Assembly (NCBI RefSeq): GCF_014205135.1
Contig: NZ_JACHMY010000001.1
Span: 5,456,001 to 5,520,000 of the forward strand
Direction: 5' to 3'
Length of the DNA stretch: 64,000 nt
Source of the DNA: Kribbella italica
Lineage (GTDB): Bacteria; Actinomycetota; Actinomycetes; Propionibacteriales; Kribbellaceae
Below are positions 61,308-64,000 of this stretch, piece after piece (within the stretch, counting starts at the first letter, position 1; each line of letters opens with the position of its first letter). The notes beneath the pieces were generated by a model that saw nothing but the letters and a program-made list of their open reading frames with translations, was not told the DNA's origin and searched no databases. The position numbers and the translations under genes were made by a program.

Positions 61308-62474
61308 AGCCCAGGGAGTGTGGAGCTCGCTGAACAGCGCGAGGTTCTCGGCGGCCTGCTCGGCCCACTTGCTGACGTCGGTGACGACGGGGTGGCGTTG
61401 CGAGCCTTCGCCTTGCCAGGTGACGTAGGCCGGGTCGATCTCGCGCGGCGGGTCCGCGAGCCGGACGGCTTCGAGCACCTTGGTGAATCCGCCGAGCTGT
61501 TCCAGTGGCGCGAGCAGTTCGACGGTGGGGTCTGCGCGATGCTCGATCAGGTTGAGCAGCAGGTCGTCGCGTTCGGACGGCGTACTGGTAGTGGTGATGC
61601 CGTCGACGGTGAGGTCGAGGCGGTCGGACGAGTACGTCAGGACGGCGCGGCCGCGGGAGCCGTGCACGATGATCCGCGGGTCGCCGCCCGGCGGTTCCGC
61701 GGCCAGGGTGAGCGCGGCAACGATCGTCGTACCGCGGGTGGTGCGGATCCTGACGGTCGAGGTGTCGTCGGACTCGATCGGGTTCGCGCGGTACAACTCG
61801 GTCTCCACGGAGCTCACCTGGTCGGCAGCACCCGATCCGTCCACCAGCAGAGCGGTCGCCGAGGAGTGCGCGAACGCGTTGGTCACCGCGCCGTCCACCA
61901 CTGCGACACCGTCGAGCTCCCGCCGGCCGGACCATCGCGCGCGCTGCCAGTACTCCTGGGTACGGATCCAGGTGCCCACGGTCCCGATCCCGCGCACCTC
62001 CCCCAGGCGCCCGTCGGCCACCCACTGCTTCATCGTCCGTGCCGCCTTGGACCCGTGCACCTGAAAGCCGACCTGACAGCTGCGCCCGGTCTCTTCCACC
62101 AGCCGTTGCAACCGACCGAACTCCTCGAGCGAAGCAGCCGGCGGCTTCTCCAGCAGGACGTCGGCCCCCGCCCGCAAGGCGAGTTCGGCCAAGGGCGCAT
62201 GGGTGTGAATGGGCGTGCTGATCACCACCACGTCGACCTCGGCGCCCGCGAGCAAGCTCTCCAGGTCGGCGAAGACCTGAGTGCCCTCAGGCAATTCCTC
62301 CACCCGAGTGACCCGCCCGCCGTGCCCGACGCCTGGCTTCGCCGGCGGGGCGAGCTGGGGGTCGGCGACGGCTGCGAAGTGGATTCGGCCGGTGGAGTGG
62401 AGGTCGATGCAGTGGCGGACGTGCGACGTGCCGTGCCCATGCACGCCCACCACGGCGACCCTTGGCTTCACCAT
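61299..62474 (-). CDS. Gfo/Idh/MocA-family sugar oxidoreductase
   Basis: 391 residues. The Rossmann start PRVAVVGVHGHGTSHVRHCIDL near residue 4 (G-x-G-x-x-T variant), then VVISTPIHTHAPLAELALRAG near 86 and the signature Glu-Lys pair in VLLEKPPAASLEEFG near 110. The C-terminal beta-sheet domain has VDGAVTNAFAHSSATALL with the catalytic-type His. It lies 22 bp after the solute-binding protein gene, the third gene of a sugar ABC operon, so it probably oxidises an imported sugar or inositol-like compound. Confidence 0.9.
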   Translation of the reverse strand: MVKPRVAVVGVHGHGTSHVRHCIDLHSTGRIHFAAVADPQLAPPAKPGVGHGGRVTRVEELPEGTQVFADLESLLAGAEVDVVVISTPIHTHAPLAELALRAGADVLLEKPPAASLEEFGRLQRLVEETGRSCQVGFQVHGSKAARTMKQWVADGRLGEVRGIGTVGTWIRTQEYWQRARWSGRRELDGVAVVDGAVTNAFAHSSATALLVDGSGAADQVSSVETELYRANPIESDDTSTVRIRTTRGTTIVAALTLAAEPPGGDPRIIVHGSRGRAVLTYSSDRLDLTVDGITTTSTPSERDDLLLNLIEHRADPTVELLAPLEQLGGFTKVLEAVRLADPPREIDPAYVTWQGEGSQRHPVVTDVSKWAEQAAENLALFSELHTPWASQ

Positions 62475-62496
62475 GAATCAGTTGCCTCCTGCATCC

Positions 62497-63828
62497 TTAC
62501 TTGGCGAGTTCGTTGTTCATCTCGTCGAGGAACTTCTGCGCGGCGTCCGCCGGTGGCAGGCGGCCGAACAGGACCTCGGTGGTGTAGCGCTGGATGATCT
62601 TCTCCACCTGTCCGCCACCGACCGGCGGGGGCGGCGACGGCTTGCCGAGCTCCTTGGCGATGGCCTGGATGAAGGCCGCGGAGGAAGCGTCGGCGGGCTG
62701 CAGCTTCGACGTTACCGCCGCGCGGATCTCGGTGTTCGGCGGGACGCCGCGCTCGGCCAGCAGCAGGTTGCCGGCGCTGGTGTTGTTGGCCAGGTAGCTG
62801 ACGAACTTCGCGGCCTCCTTCGGGTGCTTCGACCGCGACGAGATCGACCAGAACATCGAGCCCTTGTAGTACGCGCCGTTCTCGGCCGCCTTGCCGGTCG
62901 CGCTCGGCAGCCGCAGCAGCTTGAGCTGCTGGCCCGACGCCTTGCTCAGCGCGTTCAGCTGGTTGCTCCAGGCGTAGCCCATCGCGAGCTTGCCGGTCGC
63001 CATCCCCGACTGGTCCAGCGGCGCCGTCATGTCCTGCGAGGTGAACTCCGCCGACGGCGTCGCCTTCGACGCCTGCAGGGCGAGCAGGTTCGTCCAGTAC
63101 TGCGTGAGCTTGTCCTTGCTGACCCCGAGCTTGCCGTCCTCGGTGAACAGCGACTCGCCCTGCTGCCGCGCCCACATGTTCAGGCTCGCGTCGTTCGTCC
63201 CGTACGCCGCCGTACCCCAGCCCTTGCCGTTCAGCTTCTGGCTGATCTCGGCCGCGGTCCTGGCGTACTCGTCCCAGGTCCACTTCGTGTCGTCCGGGAT
63301 CGCCACTCCGGCGGCCTTGAACACGGCCGGGTTCGCCACGATCGTGAACGCGTTGATGCCGGCGTTCAGCCCGTACAGGCCGCCGTCGAACTCGCCGGCG
63401 CCGAGCGTGTCCGGCTCGAACTTGCCGGTGTCGAGCCCGTCAGCCTTCTTCAGGTCGAGCAGCGCGCCGCGGTCGGCGTACTCGCGCAGGTACTTCTCGT
63501 CCATCTGGATCACGTCGGGCGCGTCGTTGGCGGCGACGGTGGTGGCGAGCTTGTCCCAGTAGCCGGCCCACTCGCCGAACTCGCCCTTGATCTTGATGTT
63601 CGGGTTCTCCTTCTGGAAGGAGTCGATCACCTGCTGGGTGATCTTGTGCCGGGTGTCGGACCCCCACCAGTTGAACCGGAGAGTGACCTCTCCGCCGGCG
63701 GAGTCACCGCCACCGCCGGAGTCGCCCCCGCAGGCACTGGTGGCCAGCAGGGCGGCGGCCATCGCGACGGCGGCCAGGGCCCGCACCCGCCGGCGCGGCG
63801 GTGCGGTCAGTCGGGGGAGCGGCCTCAT
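62497..63828 (-). CDS. Extracellular sugar-binding lipoprotein (family 1 SBP)
   Basis: 443 residues. Lipoprotein signal with lipobox in ALLATSACGGDSGG, then a Gly/Ser linker. The binding fold begins VTLRFNWWGSDTRHKI; typical motifs are APDVIQMDEKYLREYADRGALLDL and the late FWSISSRSKHPKEAAKFVSYL. AAAGG lies ahead of the ATG at 63826-63828. The permease gene upstream ends 27 bp before the start, and the oxidoreductase follows, giving the order permease, SBP, oxidoreductase. The ligand is likely a monosaccharide or oligosaccharide. Confidence 0.93.
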   Translation of the reverse strand: MRPLPRLTAPPRRRVRALAAVAMAAALLATSACGGDSGGGGDSAGGEVTLRFNWWGSDTRHKITQQVIDSFQKENPNIKIKGEFGEWAGYWDKLATTVAANDAPDVIQMDEKYLREYADRGALLDLKKADGLDTGKFEPDTLGAGEFDGGLYGLNAGINAFTIVANPAVFKAAGVAIPDDTKWTWDEYARTAAEISQKLNGKGWGTAAYGTNDASLNMWARQQGESLFTEDGKLGVSKDKLTQYWTNLLALQASKATPSAEFTSQDMTAPLDQSGMATGKLAMGYAWSNQLNALSKASGQQLKLLRLPSATGKAAENGAYYKGSMFWSISSRSKHPKEAAKFVSYLANNTSAGNLLLAERGVPPNTEIRAAVTSKLQPADASSAAFIQAIAKELGKPSPPPPVGGGQVEKIIQRYTTEVLFGRLPPADAAQKFLDEMNNELAK

Positions 63829-63855
63829 GGTGGTGAACCTTTCTGCTGAGCGGGA

Positions 63856-64000
63856 CTACTTGATGCCGGTGGTGGCGATGCCCTTGATCAGGAACCGCTG
63901 GCCGAGCAGGAACGCGAGGAAGACCGGGACCAGCGAGACCACCGACATCGCGAACAGCGAGCCCCACGACGTACTGGCGGTGGCGTCGACGAAGGCCCGC
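63856..64000 (-). CDS. Sugar ABC transporter permease (MalG type), C-terminal 47 residues, cut by window edge
   Basis: The last 47 codons of a gene continuing past the right edge; the TAG stop is at 63856-63858. The translation includes a final membrane helix (SLFAMSVVSLVPVFLAFLL) and ends in QRFLIKGIATTGIK, the usual C-terminus of MalG/UgpE-like permeases. With the next gene (SBP) it forms a carbohydrate importer; a MalF-type partner should lie further right. Confidence 0.9.
   Translation of the reverse strand, partial: RAFVDATASTSWGSLFAMSVVSLVPVFLAFLLGQRFLIKGIATTGIK

Noticed and set aside
1-64000. tRNA, rRNA or CRISPR features
   Set aside because: Reading the gaps on both strands showed no cloverleaf with a T-loop consensus, no rRNA blocks and no regularly spaced direct repeats.

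Overview
This is a GC-rich (about 70%) actinobacterial chromosome segment. Four things point to a Kribbella-like member of the Propionibacteriales: a Cds1-type cysteine desulfhydrase, an MptB-like polyprenol-phosphomannose mannosyltransferase, a DUF4229/CcsB/ResB/CcdA cytochrome c block, and many secreted sugar and peptide hydrolases. The genus is an inference from gene content; no rRNA is present.

Layout. 1-1056: the N-terminal part of a large secreted protein that runs off the left edge. 1253-3114: a DrrAB-type ABC exporter whose ATPase carries an in-frame tandem repeat. 3155-9139: mptB-like, then menD-menC-menE (minus, coupled by 4-bp overlaps) and divergent menA, forming much of menaquinone synthesis. 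9143-10431: cds1, with a 170-bp palindromic MITE-like element just upstream of its start. 10499-13569: small membrane protein, M48 protease, GNAT, SGNH hydrolase. 13636-15925: TetR and DHA2 exporter with a near-ideal operator. 16083-22201: a seven-gene minus-strand run hemL, histidine phosphatase, tlpA, ccdA, resB, ccsB, DUF4229 (heme and cytochrome c maturation). 22458-29707: lytic transglycosylase, 1227-residue subtilase, F420-type LLM oxidoreductase and a 2H-like protein.

29652-42044 is the outstanding region: a compact minus-strand biosynthetic operon with an MFS exporter, a 3418-residue PKS/NRPS hybrid (AMP-ligase, ACP, KS, AT, ACP, in-line luciferase-like monooxygenase, C, A, PCP, C; no thioesterase) and an extended-SDR sugar-type epimerase. 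42279-50749 holds a secreted GH3 glycosidase and a Tat-exported aldose epimerase that share LacI-type operators, plus an MMPL exporter and a GlxA-type regulator with a cysteine hydrolase.

50886-58638 is a regulatory patchwork: secreted S33 peptidase, a decayed copy of the 3' end of an FAD monooxygenase, a DJ-1-like protein lacking the usual cysteine, a frameshifted and internally deleted GlxA regulator, then FAD monooxygenase/TetR and SDR/TetR divergent pairs with inverted-repeat operators, and a cytochrome P450. 58686-64000: membrane protein with a C-terminal HTH, an APH-fold kinase, and the end of a sugar ABC operon (permease, solute-binding lipoprotein, Gfo/Idh oxidoreductase) leaving the right edge. 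No tRNA, rRNA or CRISPR array was recognised, and no stretch over 300 bases lacks a gene.
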